The translations under genes and the position numbers were made by a program. 54,098 nt of DNA from Methanobacterium sp. (GTDB taxonomy: Archaea; Methanobacteriota; Methanobacteria; Methanobacteriales; Methanobacteriaceae), in the NCBI GenBank assembly GCA_015661405.1, contig JACWMK010000023.1, positions 1 to 54,098 of the forward strand, read 5' to 3'. Below are positions 1-9,506 of the stretch, piece after piece. The first letter of the stretch is position 1. The number at the start of each line of letters is the position of its first letter. The notes beneath the pieces are model-generated. The model was given only the letters and a program-made list of their open reading frames with translations, ran no database searches and had not been told where the DNA came from.

Positions 1-2
1 TA

Positions 3-47
3 GAAGAATCGGTGGGATTAACCCGATTTGACGATTTAAAAGAATAA
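3..47 (+). CDS. Possible C-terminal tail of a gene cut by the window edge
   Basis: One forward frame is open from the edge and ends in TAA at 45-47, giving the tail EESVGLTRFDDLKE. The composition looks like ordinary protein and is less AT-biased than the sequence after it, but 14 residues are too few to assign a family. It could be chance. Confidence 0.25.
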   Translation, partial: EESVGLTRFDDLKE

Positions 48-314
48 ACAGAGCTTAAATTGAAAATAAGAAACTTATTTAATTATAATTTTTAACATTA
101 TCCTATATAACTTAACAGAATTCTTGTACCATAAGATTTTTATTATTTAATTTGCATATCCCGTTACTATTTCTAGCACATTATAGGTTGAAAAGATTTA
201 TTATAAAAATATAGTTAAAAAAAAATCTTGAAAATATTAATGATAGAAGTCTTAAATTTAATCATAAAAATATTTTTAAAAAGCTAAGTATTCACCATAA
301 ATAATCATATAAAA

Positions 315-683
315 TTATTTGGACTTTCTCTCTAATCGAGTTATTTCCTTTTCTAAATTTGATATTTTCAGGTTATATAATGATTCAAGTTCATTTAATT
401 GTTCTTTATAAAATTCTTCCATGCTTTCTAACTTCATTGTTAATTCCTTAACTCTATTAGCAGAATTAATTTGAGATTCAAGCCTCTTCTTCAATTCTGA
501 AATCGTATTCACATCAATTACTTCGGGGAAATCATTATATCTTAAAATAATTACACGTTCACCACAATTAAAACCAGATGCTTCATTTAATTTGACAAAT
601 AAATCTCCAATTACCATATTGTCATGAACACTATTATTACATTCAACTTTAACTATAGTAATGTTATCCCTCAAATCCCCCAT
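315..683 (-). CDS. Hypothetical protein with C-terminal coiled coil
   Basis: A 122-residue protein of unrecognised family. The N-terminal half (about 1-55) looks like a small beta-rich domain with two cysteines (C15, C40). From about residue 60 to the end it is a long charged helix with heptad-like spacing (ELKKRLE, MKLESMEEF, LEKEITRLE), so a coiled coil for self-association is likely. There is no signal peptide or membrane segment. The start is supported by an AGGTGG ribosome site about 8 bases upstream. It stands alone. No function is claimed. Confidence 0.7.
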   Translation of the reverse strand: MGDLRDNITIVKVECNNSVHDNMVIGDLFVKLNEASGFNCGERVIILRYNDFPEVIDVNTISELKKRLESQINSANRVKELTMKLESMEEFYKEQLNELESLYNLKISNLEKEITRLERKSK

Positions 684-890
684 TCAATAATCCCACCTAT
701 TTTTTTCCATTTTTTCCATTTTAGAACTCTTACCCTTTAACTAAATAAAAAAAAAATGTTTAAAAAATTTTTGATTAAAAAAATTAATATGTTAAATATA
801 CTATTTTTTTCTAAATTTTTTTTATTTATTTATGCTTATAAAAACCCCTGAGAACTCATAAATATTCTTTAAATATGGAGGCGGAAAAAA

Positions 891-995
891 ATGATTCATG
901 GTTCTCATATTCCTAAAAAATTATTTCTATCCCACCCACATAAGCATAAAAAAAATAATTTATTTGAATTTAAAATTATTTTTATTTCAGCTTAG
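891..995 (+). CDS. Possible small His/Lys-rich protein (34 aa)
   Basis: A short frame beginning MIHGSHIPKK follows a strong GGAGG ribosome site (spacing about 9) and an AT-rich stretch with TATA-like sequence near 830-840. The middle is rich in His and Lys (SHPHKHKK), the end is hydrophobic. It overlaps the 3' end of the convergent gene by 9 bases. The ribosome site is the main support; there is no homology evidence. Confidence 0.35.
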   Translation: MIHGSHIPKKLFLSHPHKHKKNNLFEFKIIFISA

Positions 996-1523
996 TTTTA
1001 GTGAATTAAATATTTGATTTGCAACATTTTGAGACTGCGTAGAATCATTACCATATACACTTAAGTCGTAGACAGTACTGTTATCCTTGCTGGCGAAATC
1101 CATATAATAATAGTTTACATTAGTGTAATTAGATTCATAAGTGAACCGGTAGACTATAACTCCATTAGGGTTAGTAGATGCAGTAAGATTTGAAACAATT
1201 TGCCCATAACCTGATTGAAGATAAGAACTCATAAGCATACTGGATAATAATGGACTAGGAATCTTAGAGGTTTTACCCAAAAGTATATTCGTACTATTAT
1301 CAGTTAAGCTAGTATAATTCCACACATTACTCGAATTAGTATTATTCGTCGCATTATATGTTGGCTGAGTCATATTAGAAGGATAACTGAACATTACAGA
1401 CCCATCATTATAGGTTGAATTAGTGTTTATAGAATTATTAGAGCTTGTGAAACCAATTACACCTATAACAGCTGCAATGATTATTACTACAGCTACAATA
1501 CCCCCAATTATATTATTTTTCAT
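987..1523 (-). CDS. Membrane-anchored extracellular protein (PsbP-like fold possible)
   Basis: 178 residues. An N-terminal hydrophobic helix (about 5-25, GGIVAVVIIIAAVIGVIGF) is followed by a Ser/Asn/Thr-rich linker and an exported domain with many N-x-S/T sequons. The domain pattern (SVMFSYPSNM near 43-52, repeated Tyr-rich strands, a closing QIFNSLKLS) resembles the PsbP/DUF-type lipoproteins common in Methanobacteriales, where the family usually has no assigned role. The ribosome site AAGGTGA precedes the start. It lies downstream of nothing obvious and probably forms its own transcript. The fold name is inference. Confidence 0.65.
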   Translation of the reverse strand: MKNNIIGGIVAVVIIIAAVIGVIGFTSSNNSINTNSTYNDGSVMFSYPSNMTQPTYNATNNTNSSNVWNYTSLTDNSTNILLGKTSKIPSPLLSSMLMSSYLQSGYGQIVSNLTASTNPNGVIVYRFTYESNYTNVNYYYMDFASKDNSTVYDLSVYGNDSTQSQNVANQIFNSLKLS

Positions 1524-1640
1524 AAATTATTCACCTTCTTTTATAAATTTGAAAAAAATAATTTTTTACTTCTGTTATGTTATCATTTGAACTATTTAGT
1601 AATTATTTTTATAATCTACCTGAAAATATTTTTTTTCTTT

Positions 1641-3356
1641 TTATTTTCCTTTTAATGGTGATTCAATTTCAATTTCGTTTTCTATGATTTCTTCTTCGTG
1701 TATATAATTTTTTCCACGTAATGCTGAAAAGATTACAGCTATTCCACATAGGAATGCGCCTATATAAAATGATGTTTGAAGTGCTGGCATGAATGCAATG
1801 GCTAGTGTTGATGGGAACCATGTAGTACCTATTAAAGTATTGAATGTTGAGTGTGGTATGAAAGCTATTAATGGCGCTGGTAAAGCAGTGAATATGCTAT
1901 TTAATGGATTGTAACCGAGGAATGCTGAAAATAATCCAGCGGTGGGTGGAATATTACTTAGTATGGGAGTTAATTGAGCGGCACCTACATTGGTGAGTGC
2001 TGTGGTTAGGGCGTGTGGTAATCTTTGAGTTAATCCTACAATTACTATTGTGAAGAATATAGCCATACTAGCTGTAAATGCAGTGTTATTTATAGTATAC
2101 ATCATACCAGAGGCTATACCCCTATCTTGTGCTGGTACTGAGTTCATTATAGATGCTGCGTTTGGAGAACCGAACATTCCCATTCCCGCCCCTGCAAGGA
2201 ACAATGCTAATCCTAATTCAATATAACTGAAATTATAGGGTAGCATCGCAAGTACTAGGAATGATACTGTGGCAATAATCATTCCCAGGGTAGCTATCCC
2301 ACGAGGCCCGTACTTATCGGATAATATGCCAGCGGTGGGGCCCATGATTATTATTCCTACGGTTAGAGGTAACATGTAAATTCCCGCCCAAAATGGGGTG
2401 GAACTGTAACTGTAACCGTGTAGAGGTAGCCAGATTCCCTGCAGTAGTATTATGATCATAAACATCATACCTGCCTGTGCTAATGAACCTAATAATCCCG
2501 CCATGTTAGCGAACCCGAAACTTCTTCGTTTGAATAAATCTAAACGGAACATAGGCGCTTCAACCCGGCTCTCAACGAATGGGAATATAATTAGTGAAAT
2601 TAACCCAATTACCAGTGAGGTTATTACCCATGGATTACTCCATCCCATAGAGTTACTGCCGTAAGGTATTAATCCGTAAGTTACTCCTACTAGTAGGAGG
2701 GTGATACCTAAAAGGAATGTTATATTTCCCCATATATCCAATTTAGTTTTCTCGGCTTTGATGGATGTTTCTTTTAACTTATAATATGACCATACAGTTC
2801 CAAAGACTCCGAAGGGTACACTAACGAGGAAAATATACCTCCAATCAAATACTGCAAGTACACCACCTAATATTAAGCCTACGAACATTCCAGACATTAA
2901 TGCTACGGCATTTAATCCTAATGCTTTTCCACGCTCATTTGCTGGGAAAGCATCGGTTATTATGGCAGCCGTGTTGGCGAGGAATAAGGCGGCTCCTACG
3001 CCTTGTACTAATCTGAAGATTATAATCTCTATTGCTCCGGCGTCACCGGTGCCTGGTGTGAAGTATAATAGTATTGAACCGGCTGTAAATATTAGGAAAC
3101 CTAATCGGAATAGTTTTACTCTTCCATACATATCGGAGAGCCTGCCGAAAGTTAACAGTAATGTTGCTATTACTAATCCGTAACCCATCAGTATCCATAA
3201 GAGGTATTGGAATGAATTTAATGGATTAATATGGATACCGTTGAAGAGGGCGGGTAGGGAAACTAGAAGGATACTATTATTTATTATACCCATTAAAGAT
3301 GCTATGATAACGACTGATAATGCTGTCCATTTATATTCCAAAACCATCACCAACAT
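1641..3356 (-). CDS. MFS multidrug exporter, DHA2 (EmrB/QacA) type
   Basis: 571 residues with about 14 hydrophobic segments, the length and topology of the DHA2 drug:proton antiporter family. Signature motif A is visible as GRLSDMYGRVKLFR (about 66-79) in the loop after the second helix, with a second copy LSDKYGPRG in the other half. A hydrophobic insert with Pro/Ala-rich loops lies at about 450-520, and the tail is acidic (EEEIIENEIEIE). It probably exports amphipathic toxic compounds by proton exchange; the substrate cannot be read. The start is uncertain: Met1 has no good ribosome site, and Met4 is an alternative. No regulator sits beside it. Confidence 0.85.
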   Translation of the reverse strand: MLVMVLEYKWTALSVVIIASLMGIINNSILLVSLPALFNGIHINPLNSFQYLLWILMGYGLVIATLLLTFGRLSDMYGRVKLFRLGFLIFTAGSILLYFTPGTGDAGAIEIIIFRLVQGVGAALFLANTAAIITDAFPANERGKALGLNAVALMSGMFVGLILGGVLAVFDWRYIFLVSVPFGVFGTVWSYYKLKETSIKAEKTKLDIWGNITFLLGITLLLVGVTYGLIPYGSNSMGWSNPWVITSLVIGLISLIIFPFVESRVEAPMFRLDLFKRRSFGFANMAGLLGSLAQAGMMFMIIILLQGIWLPLHGYSYSSTPFWAGIYMLPLTVGIIIMGPTAGILSDKYGPRGIATLGMIIATVSFLVLAMLPYNFSYIELGLALFLAGAGMGMFGSPNAASIMNSVPAQDRGIASGMMYTINNTAFTASMAIFFTIVIVGLTQRLPHALTTALTNVGAAQLTPILSNIPPTAGLFSAFLGYNPLNSIFTALPAPLIAFIPHSTFNTLIGTTWFPSTLAIAFMPALQTSFYIGAFLCGIAVIFSALRGKNYIHEEEIIENEIEIESPLKGK

Positions 3357-3427
3357 TTATTTCATTATTAACTAGAATTATACTGTTTTTATTCATTATT
3401 TTTTCACCATTAAACTAAATTAAACAT

Positions 3428-3886
3428 TTATGGTATTACTATCACAGGAATTCGCGCTTCTCTAATAACTCTTTCAGTTACACTACCTAATGTAATTCTA
3501 TCCAAAACATTGTGACTACCAGAAGCACCCATAACCACTAAATCAACATTTTCTTTATCCATAGCATTAAAAATCTCAATATAAGCCTTACCATCCTTAA
3601 TTAAGCATGTTATATTGATATTTTGGCATTTACCTTGACTCTTATTTTCTTCTAGCTTATTATCGAAGTCTTTAAGAATCTTTTTACCTTCATCTCTAAT
3701 ATCGATATAATAATTTTCTTTAGGAATATCAATAGGTAAAGTAGCAAGTCTAGGATAATAAGGTTCCACAACAAATAAAACAGCAATATCAGCGTTATTA
3801 ATGTCTGAAATATTTATAGCATGTTCTGCAGCTCTCTTAGAATTTTCTGAACCATCGAGGGTTAATAAAATTTTTTTATACATCAT
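3428..3886 (-). CDS. Universal stress protein UspA family
   Basis: 152 residues, one complete Usp domain. The first strand (YKKILLTLDGSENS) carries the usual acidic residue, and the ATP-binding motif G-x2-G-x9-G-S/T is visible near the C-terminus (GASGSHNVLDRITLGSVTERV region), followed by the closing strand PVIVIP. Members with this motif bind ATP and usually help in stress survival, but the exact role is unknown. It starts 2 bases after the AbrB-like gene ends, and a GAGGAT ribosome site lies inside the end of that gene, so the two are co-transcribed. Confidence 0.9.
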   Translation of the reverse strand: MMYKKILLTLDGSENSKRAAEHAINISDINNADIAVLFVVEPYYPRLATLPIDIPKENYYIDIRDEGKKILKDFDNKLEENKSQGKCQNINITCLIKDGKAYIEIFNAMDKENVDLVVMGASGSHNVLDRITLGSVTERVIREARIPVIVIP

Positions 3887-3888
3887 TT

Positions 3889-4119
3889 TTATTTATCCTC
3901 TAGATCTTTTTTTTCCAAGTTTTCCAATAATTTAAGCGCGAAATCTCTAACCATATCTTCTTTCACGATTTTAATTACCTTATTCTTATCACCAAACAAT
4001 ATTAAACTATCACCAGATTTAATATCATATTTATCTCTAGCTTTTTTAGGAATAACAATCTGACCCCGCTCCCCAACTTTAACAGAGCCGAATAAAGTAT
4101 TTCCACTATACTCATTCAT
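3889..4119 (-). CDS. AbrB/SpoVT-type DNA-binding protein
   Basis: 76 residues. The swapped-hairpin AbrB domain is at about 10-55, with the hallmark VGERGQIVIPKKARDKYDIKSGD. A short charged helix follows (LKLLENLEKK). Proteins of this kind act as transition-state regulators or antitoxins. Here the partner is not a toxin but the downstream UspA gene, with a 2-base gap, so it may control its own operon. The start is supported by an AGGTTGAT ribosome site. Confidence 0.85.
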   Translation of the reverse strand: MNEYSGNTLFGSVKVGERGQIVIPKKARDKYDIKSGDSLILFGDKNKVIKIVKEDMVRDFALKLLENLEKKDLEDK

Positions 4120-4604
4120 ATTTTATCAACCTCTAGATTCATCTTTTTCATTCAATATATGATAAATCATATTTAAAGATTTGTTAAATCTAAAAAATAA
4201 AAATCAATTTTATGAATTCATTATTAAAAATTTGATTATTATTATAATAAAGCTAAAAAATAAAGATTATAAACTAGCTAATAACCTTTAAGTAATCTGA
4301 AGAGTTTCAGTCCTTAAATTTTAAAAATCAATAGTTTGGTTCGATTTAATTATCTGTTTAAATATTAATTCCAGAATTTTAATTATCGATTCTGAAAATC
4401 AGAAGAAGAAATAAAGATTTTTTTTAAAAAAAATTGGTTTGATATTTTTTGGAATAAGTAAGCTTCAATTATATTCAACAATTATATACAAACCTGTTCT
4501 TTCTCATCTTTTAAGTAATTTTCATGTCTTTGAGAAATGTGAAATAATAAGTATTATAAAGTAAAACTGTGTTATTCAACCCAATTGAATATAAATGCAT
4601 AAGC
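4120..4604. other. AT-rich intergenic stretch, no gene seen
   Basis: It contains the promoter region of the AbrB-UspA operon near 4120-4180 (TATA-like AAATATGATTTATCATATA on the minus strand). Beyond that I see no open frame with a ribosome site, no strong hairpin and no repeat. Confidence 0.5.
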
Positions 4605-4815
4605 TTAACTCATATTCTCCATTTGATTATGAACTGTCGCTCCTGAATATTTATTAAAAAAGTGATATTGAATATTTTGCATCATTTATCCACATAAGTG
4701 TAGCATCAATCAAAAATTGAACTTGTTTGGTCGATCTCATCTTGACCCATTAGACAAAGAATAGGACATTCCACTTTTTCTGCAGCCTCTGTAAATTAAA
4801 AGCTTTTTCTATATG
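4605..4815 (-). pseudogene. Remnant of an alpha/beta hydrolase C-terminus
   Basis: Read on the minus strand in shifting frames, the region gives EAAEKVECPILCLMGQDEID, the typical strand-turn carrying the catalytic Asp region of dienelactone/FrsA-like hydrolases, then broken sequence, then YSGATVHNQMENMS and a stop. The last piece resembles the GA-x2-HCQ motif that ends this family. At least two frameshifts separate the pieces and the catalytic Ser domain is missing, so it is dead. The family call rests on motif recognition only. Confidence 0.5.
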
Positions 4816-4940
4816 ATTCTATTTTATTAAATATCCTATTGCCATAAACGGTTGATTTAGTTATTTTTAAGGTAATAATTTATAATGTTAATAACATAAA
4901 ATTGATTAGAATTAAAAATATTTATAGGAGTGAAATAAAA

Positions 4941-5111
4941 ATGGAACAACACAAAGTTAGTGGTGGATCTCTAATCGTACTTGCCATTATTTTCTTAATA
5001 CTCTTCTTGCTATTCCCAGTTTTCACAGTTTGGCTATTATGGATTGCAATAGCAGTAATGCTAGGTGTAGGCATTATAAGCATAGTACTAGGTAATTCCA
5101 ATAAAGATTAA
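4941..5111 (+). CDS. Small two-helix membrane protein (56 aa)
   Basis: The protein begins MEQHKVSGGS and has two hydrophobic segments (about 11-30 and 32-50) joined by a very short turn, with a polar tail NSNKD. The ATG at 4941 is chosen over a longer upstream frame because it sits 10 bases after a clear AGGAG ribosome site. Such tiny hairpin membrane proteins are frequent in methanogens and mostly unstudied. It stands alone. Confidence 0.7.
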   Translation: MEQHKVSGGSLIVLAIIFLILFLLFPVFTVWLLWIAIAVMLGVGIISIVLGNSNKD

Positions 5112-5596
5112 ATTAGATAACTTAAATAAAATTATCATAATTTTTTTTATTAAACAATAAGTAATAATATTTTTAAAATAATTATTTATTTAATAGAAAA
5201 AAATATTTTTTAAATATTTTAGAGAATTTACTATAATTTGATTAATTGGGTTAAGTAACCATAATATATAAATGAATTTCCAAAGATTTTTTTTTTATTG
5301 AAATTTTACAACGTAATACCAGTGAATTGATGGAAGTCTTGAAAATTTAATAAATGAAAGTAATCATCTAACCATTTTAATTATTGTTATAATAATTATT
5401 TGTATACAAAAATAGTTAAAAAGTTTAGTTTTAAAATATTTTTTATATATAATCAGAAAATAATTCAGTATCCATCTCACTTTTGATCAATTATTGTTTT
5501 AAAATGGATAAGATTTTCATAAAAGATATAATAAATATGAAATTTGAATGGTAACATATTAATAATATTAAAAAAAGTTTTATGGTGTTGTTATAA
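5112..5596. other. Very AT-rich intergenic stretch, no gene seen
   Basis: A TATA-like ATAATATATAAATG lies near 5260-5275 on the forward strand, and the ribosome site and promoter of the zinc-ribbon gene must lie near its end. No coding frame, hairpin with a U-tract or repeat stands out. Confidence 0.45.
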
Positions 5597-6625
5597 ATGG
5601 TTATTTGTTCTAATTGTGGTACAGAAAATCCGATTAACGCTAAATTTTGTGAAGAATGCGGGGCTAAATTAGATATCGTCGATAATATAATTATTTGTCA
5701 GCATTGTGGTCATAATAATCCTGTTGATGCTAAATATTGTTTAGATTGCGGAGTACAATTATCATCAGACAGTATAAATAATGATAAACCCGATTGTCCT
5801 GTTTGTAAAACAGGATCATTAAACTCTAGTGTACATAAAGGAGCATTAGGTTTAGGTACGAAAAAAATCTTAATATGTGATAATTGTGGAGCTGAATTTG
5901 AAGTTAAAGGTGATAAATATAAGTTAAACCATATTTCCAATACAAAATATGAAAATTGGAGGAAATACCATGGTCAAACACTCACTGTAGATGAATGGGC
6001 TCGTATAGCAGGTGGAGGTGTCTCGGACGCTGAACAAAGAAAAATTGATGAAATTAAAAGACAAAACGAAATAAAAGAAGCAGAAATTGCCAAAAAAAGA
6101 GACATAAATGAATTTATTAATGGACTTCAAAAAGGCTCTGCAAAAATCAATACTAATGAACAATCTCCTATCATTTTAAAAAGAAATGAATTAACATCCT
6201 TAATTATGCATAATATTACCCTCCGTGAACCTAGAGCAGTAAGACAAACAGTAGGAGGTTATGGGGGACCCACTTTCAGGGTGGCTAAAGGTGTTAATTT
6301 CAGATTAGGTGGTATCGCAGCACAAAGTGAATCCCATGAAGAGCTTAGAAACATAGACCGGGGTACACTCGTACTTACAAACAAAAGATTAATATTTATA
6401 GGCTCTAAACGTACCACTAATATAGATTTAACTAAAATAATAGCCATAGAACCTTACAAGGATGGTATAGGTTCACAAAGAGAAAACAAACAAAAAACAG
6501 AATACTTTACCGGTTCTGATAATACAACTATAACCATCAACAAAAACGGTCGCAGAACAACTTTCCCAGTCAATGGAGTAGTACTCAAAGCTGCAATCAT
6601 GGGTAACATAGCTAAAATAACATAA
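5597..6625 (+). CDS. Triple zinc-ribbon protein with C-terminal PH/GRAM-like domain
   Basis: 342 residues. Two double-Cys zinc ribbons lie at 4-21 (CSNCG...CEECG) and about 34-51 (CQHCG...CLDCG), and a third at about 70-100 (CPVC...CDNCG). Then comes a charged helix (about 145-170) and a C-terminal domain (about 235-342) with RGTLVLTNKRLIFIGSKR, the pattern of bacterial PH/GRAM-like domains that bind lipids or proteins. Nothing suggests secretion. Zinc-ribbon plus PH combinations are common in archaea as adaptor proteins of unknown role. It lies just upstream of the metallopeptidase gene, separated by about 120 bases. Confidence 0.75.
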   Translation: MVICSNCGTENPINAKFCEECGAKLDIVDNIIICQHCGHNNPVDAKYCLDCGVQLSSDSINNDKPDCPVCKTGSLNSSVHKGALGLGTKKILICDNCGAEFEVKGDKYKLNHISNTKYENWRKYHGQTLTVDEWARIAGGGVSDAEQRKIDEIKRQNEIKEAEIAKKRDINEFINGLQKGSAKINTNEQSPIILKRNELTSLIMHNITLREPRAVRQTVGGYGGPTFRVAKGVNFRLGGIAAQSESHEELRNIDRGTLVLTNKRLIFIGSKRTTNIDLTKIIAIEPYKDGIGSQRENKQKTEYFTGSDNTTITINKNGRRTTFPVNGVVLKAAIMGNIAKIT

Positions 6626-6744
6626 AATTTCATCATTTTTCTTTTAAAATAAACTATAATTCGATAGAAATATTAAATTATAATATTAAAAATTAAATTT
6701 TACTGGTTAATTCTATTGGGGTCAACGTGGGTGACGGATTAAAA

Positions 6745-7830
6745 ATGAATAATGATGCTATTTTTGATGAAGTAACAAAACAATATGGTGGGAGATTCCA
6801 TCTTAAAAAAAATCAATTCATATCAAGTATTTTAATAGAAGCACGCCAAATAGGATTAGATATAATAGAAGATTTAAATAATTATAATTCAAAATTACCA
6901 GATGTAAATATTAATTTCATTGATAATAACTTATTCAATGCATATTCATTCAAAAATAATGATTCATATTATATTGGCATTAATAAGGGAACAATTATTA
7001 ACTTATATACATTTTTTAACTATATTTTATCATTTCCAAACATATTGAATTTATTTGGCAATAATGAACATGAAATAACACCGGATTATAATCCTAAATA
7101 TTTAAATGAAATAATAAAACCTAAAGACAAACAAAGAGAAATTTATGCACAAGGACTATTTTATTATTCTACAATATTTTTAACATTACATGAATATGCA
7201 CATATAATAAATGGCCATCTAGATTTTATAAATCAAAAAAGGAATTTCATATTTAAAATTATAAATTCACTACAGAAAAATAATAAGTTAAATGCCCAAA
7301 CATTAGAATTTGATGCTGATTGTTATGCAGCTAATATTGGTATTAAATCTATAATTAGTCGATACCAAGATAATATAAATTTACAGGAAGATAAACAACC
7401 TTATTTTAAATCATTAGAAGAAGCATTTTTTTTATGGACATTTGCAACATATACTGTCTTCAGATTTTTAGGGAAAAATGAGTATAACCTTGAAAAATTA
7501 GATAAATATCCACACCCCTCCCCCGGTTTCAGACAATATTACACTTCAGCATTAATACCGAAAATCATTCAGAATTCAGAATATTCCATCTTAAATGAAT
7601 GTATTCTTAAAAAAATCTCGACAGCAATGACAGAATTTGAAGACTCATTAAAAATTATTAAAAAAAATCTAATTTTACATGACTTCATAATTCCAATTAA
7701 TCCTATTCCAATAAATCATTATACAATAATAGAATTACATCAAATAAGTAAAATTCAAAATAATTGGCGTAAAATGAGACCACAATTAAAACCTTATAGT
7801 AAGATAAATCTTGCTCCAAATATAGGATAA
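6745..7830 (+). CDS. HEXXH metallopeptidase-like protein, family unrecognised
   Basis: 361 residues from ATG 6745, preferred over GTG 6727 because GGTGAC lies about 9 bases before it. A zinc-protease motif HEYAH stands at about 149-153 in the context TLHEYAHIINGH, and a downstream acidic segment EFDADCYA (about 190-197) would supply the third ligand, as in gluzincin peptidases. There are no transmembrane helices or signal peptide, so it is probably cytosolic. The rest is Asn/Ile/Lys-rich and not recognised. It could be a regulated self-processing or phage-defence peptidase, but no partner repressor gene lies next to it. Peptidase activity is inferred from the motif. Confidence 0.65.
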   Translation: MNNDAIFDEVTKQYGGRFHLKKNQFISSILIEARQIGLDIIEDLNNYNSKLPDVNINFIDNNLFNAYSFKNNDSYYIGINKGTIINLYTFFNYILSFPNILNLFGNNEHEITPDYNPKYLNEIIKPKDKQREIYAQGLFYYSTIFLTLHEYAHIINGHLDFINQKRNFIFKIINSLQKNNKLNAQTLEFDADCYAANIGIKSIISRYQDNINLQEDKQPYFKSLEEAFFLWTFATYTVFRFLGKNEYNLEKLDKYPHPSPGFRQYYTSALIPKIIQNSEYSILNECILKKISTAMTEFEDSLKIIKKNLILHDFIIPINPIPINHYTIIELHQISKIQNNWRKMRPQLKPYSKINLAPNIG

Positions 7831-7925
7831 GTAACGTGAAAGAAGTTAAATCTGATTGTTTATTTCTTAAAAAAATGGTTTTATGTCATTTAAATTAATC
7901 TATAAGGATATGATGGTGATTAAAC

Positions 7926-8273
7926 TTGGTTTATGAAGAGAAACTTAAGATTATGAATGTGAATGAACTTCTTGAGGAATTTGATAATTTTGTAGGTAAC
8001 CCCTTCAATCATTCTAATCAATGTCTGCTTTGTAGTTTCCTTGAATCCAAAAATATTGAAAGTAAGAATTATGAAGCTATCGCTAAAGCTAAATTATTAT
8101 TATTATATGTCACTAAAGAAATGGAAAAATCCAAATCTTCATACTACAAACTTTTAACTCCCGCTAAAATGCTTCAAATGAATATTATAGCATCATATGA
8201 TAATAAAAATGATATTGAAGATTGGATTCGTAATTGGAAATATGAAAACGGAGCTAAACCTCTCGGACATTAA
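7926..8273 (+). CDS. Hypothetical protein (115 aa)
   Basis: An all-helical, soluble, charged protein. It has a C-x2-C pair (CLLC, about 34-37) but no second pair, and ends WIRNWKYENGAKPLGH. The start is TTG at 7926, 4 bases after GGTGATT; the internal ATG (residue 10) is an alternative. It follows the metallopeptidase gene by 95 bases. I recognise no family. Confidence 0.55.
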   Translation: MVYEEKLKIMNVNELLEEFDNFVGNPFNHSNQCLLCSFLESKNIESKNYEAIAKAKLLLLYVTKEMEKSKSSYYKLLTPAKMLQMNIIASYDNKNDIEDWIRNWKYENGAKPLGH

Positions 8274-8399
8274 AAATTATTTTTTAGATACCCAAAATAG
8301 CTGAAAGATCAAACAAAGAATATAAAAAATAATTTGATTTAAAAATAAATAATAATGATAATATTATGTAAATAGAATTCTATATGGGGGAAATAAACT

Positions 8400-9260
8400 T
8401 TGGGTGTGGATGAAAACTGTGAAACAAAACCTTATGTTAAATCTCCCAAGAGTTGTACGTGTAAAACAAGTGAAGGTCCCGGACCCTTCAGAACACAAGC
8501 AACTTATAAAAATCCTGAAGGACGCACTTTAACCTGGAATTCCCGTTATTACCGGAAACATAAATCTAATCTTGACACAAACATTGGTTCAATATGGTGG
8601 GCACCCAGTGCAGTAAGCTGGTGGATAGGAATCCTATTCGCCATAGGAGCCACATGCTTTGCACTAGGATCATTTCCAATATATATTAAAATGGTAAGCA
8701 CTATTGCTGATTATGAAACCTACTTCATAGGTTCAATATTCTTCACAACAGCCGCTTACTTACAATACCTAGAAACAATCAATGCACCAATACACTTATG
8801 CAAACACATCATACAAGAATTACGCTTCCTAACATGGGAACCCCACCGTATAGACTGGTGGTCAACATTAATACAATTCAGTGGAACACTATTCTTTAAC
8901 ATCAGCACCTTAGCAGCATTAGCAAGCTTCCTTTTAATTAGTAAAATTAATTATCTGGTTTGGAGTCCAGATGTTTATGGTTCTATATGCTTCCTCACAG
9001 CAAGTTACCTAGCATGGATTGAAGTAGGTAATGGTTTCTGGACCCTAAAACCCTCCAATATATCATGGAGAATAGTCGCACTCAACTTAATCGGATCAAC
9101 CTCATTCGGAGTATCAGCAATTGCCTCCTATGTTTCACCAAGTACAGGCTTACCTATAAGTTTAACTTTAACTAATCTTGGAACATTTATCGGAGCAGCT
9201 TGCTTCTTCCTAGGAGCAGTATTATTACTACCAGAACGTATGATGAAAAATATCAATTAA
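8400..9260 (+). CDS. Membrane protein with three tandem two-helix repeats (paralog A)
   Basis: 286 residues. A soluble N-terminus (about 1-60) carries Cys and the stretch SEGPGPFRTQATYKNPEG. The membrane part reads as three similar hairpins: SWWIGILFAIGATCFALGS with YFIGSIFFTTAAYLQYLE; DWWSTLIQFSGTLFFNIST with YGSICFLTASYLAWIE; SWRIVALNLIGSTSFGVSA with LGTFIGAACFFLGAVLLLPE. Each unit begins with Trp and has a Gly/Ser-x-Phe core, suggesting an ancient triplication and six helices. A close paralog lies on the opposite strand at 11126-11977. The start is TTG, 8 bases after GGGGG. The function is unknown; a bacterial YrhK-like relationship is possible but not shown. Confidence 0.75.
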   Translation: MGVDENCETKPYVKSPKSCTCKTSEGPGPFRTQATYKNPEGRTLTWNSRYYRKHKSNLDTNIGSIWWAPSAVSWWIGILFAIGATCFALGSFPIYIKMVSTIADYETYFIGSIFFTTAAYLQYLETINAPIHLCKHIIQELRFLTWEPHRIDWWSTLIQFSGTLFFNISTLAALASFLLISKINYLVWSPDVYGSICFLTASYLAWIEVGNGFWTLKPSNISWRIVALNLIGSTSFGVSAIASYVSPSTGLPISLTLTNLGTFIGAACFFLGAVLLLPERMMKNIN

Positions 9261-9506
9261 AACATAAAAAATAGGTTAAAAACATATAACGGACACATAT
9301 TTTAAGAAAATTAATCCTGAAATTAATTAATGATTCATCGAATCGAATATGAAAATATTATAAAATATCTATGGACAACAAATTCCAACTTACACTAAAA
9401 GTTTCATCTTCATTAAATCATTAAATAAGGATATTCTCGACATCTATAAACCTAATCACAAATAATAGAGTATAAAAATATTTAATCAAAAAACAATGAT
9501 AAAATA

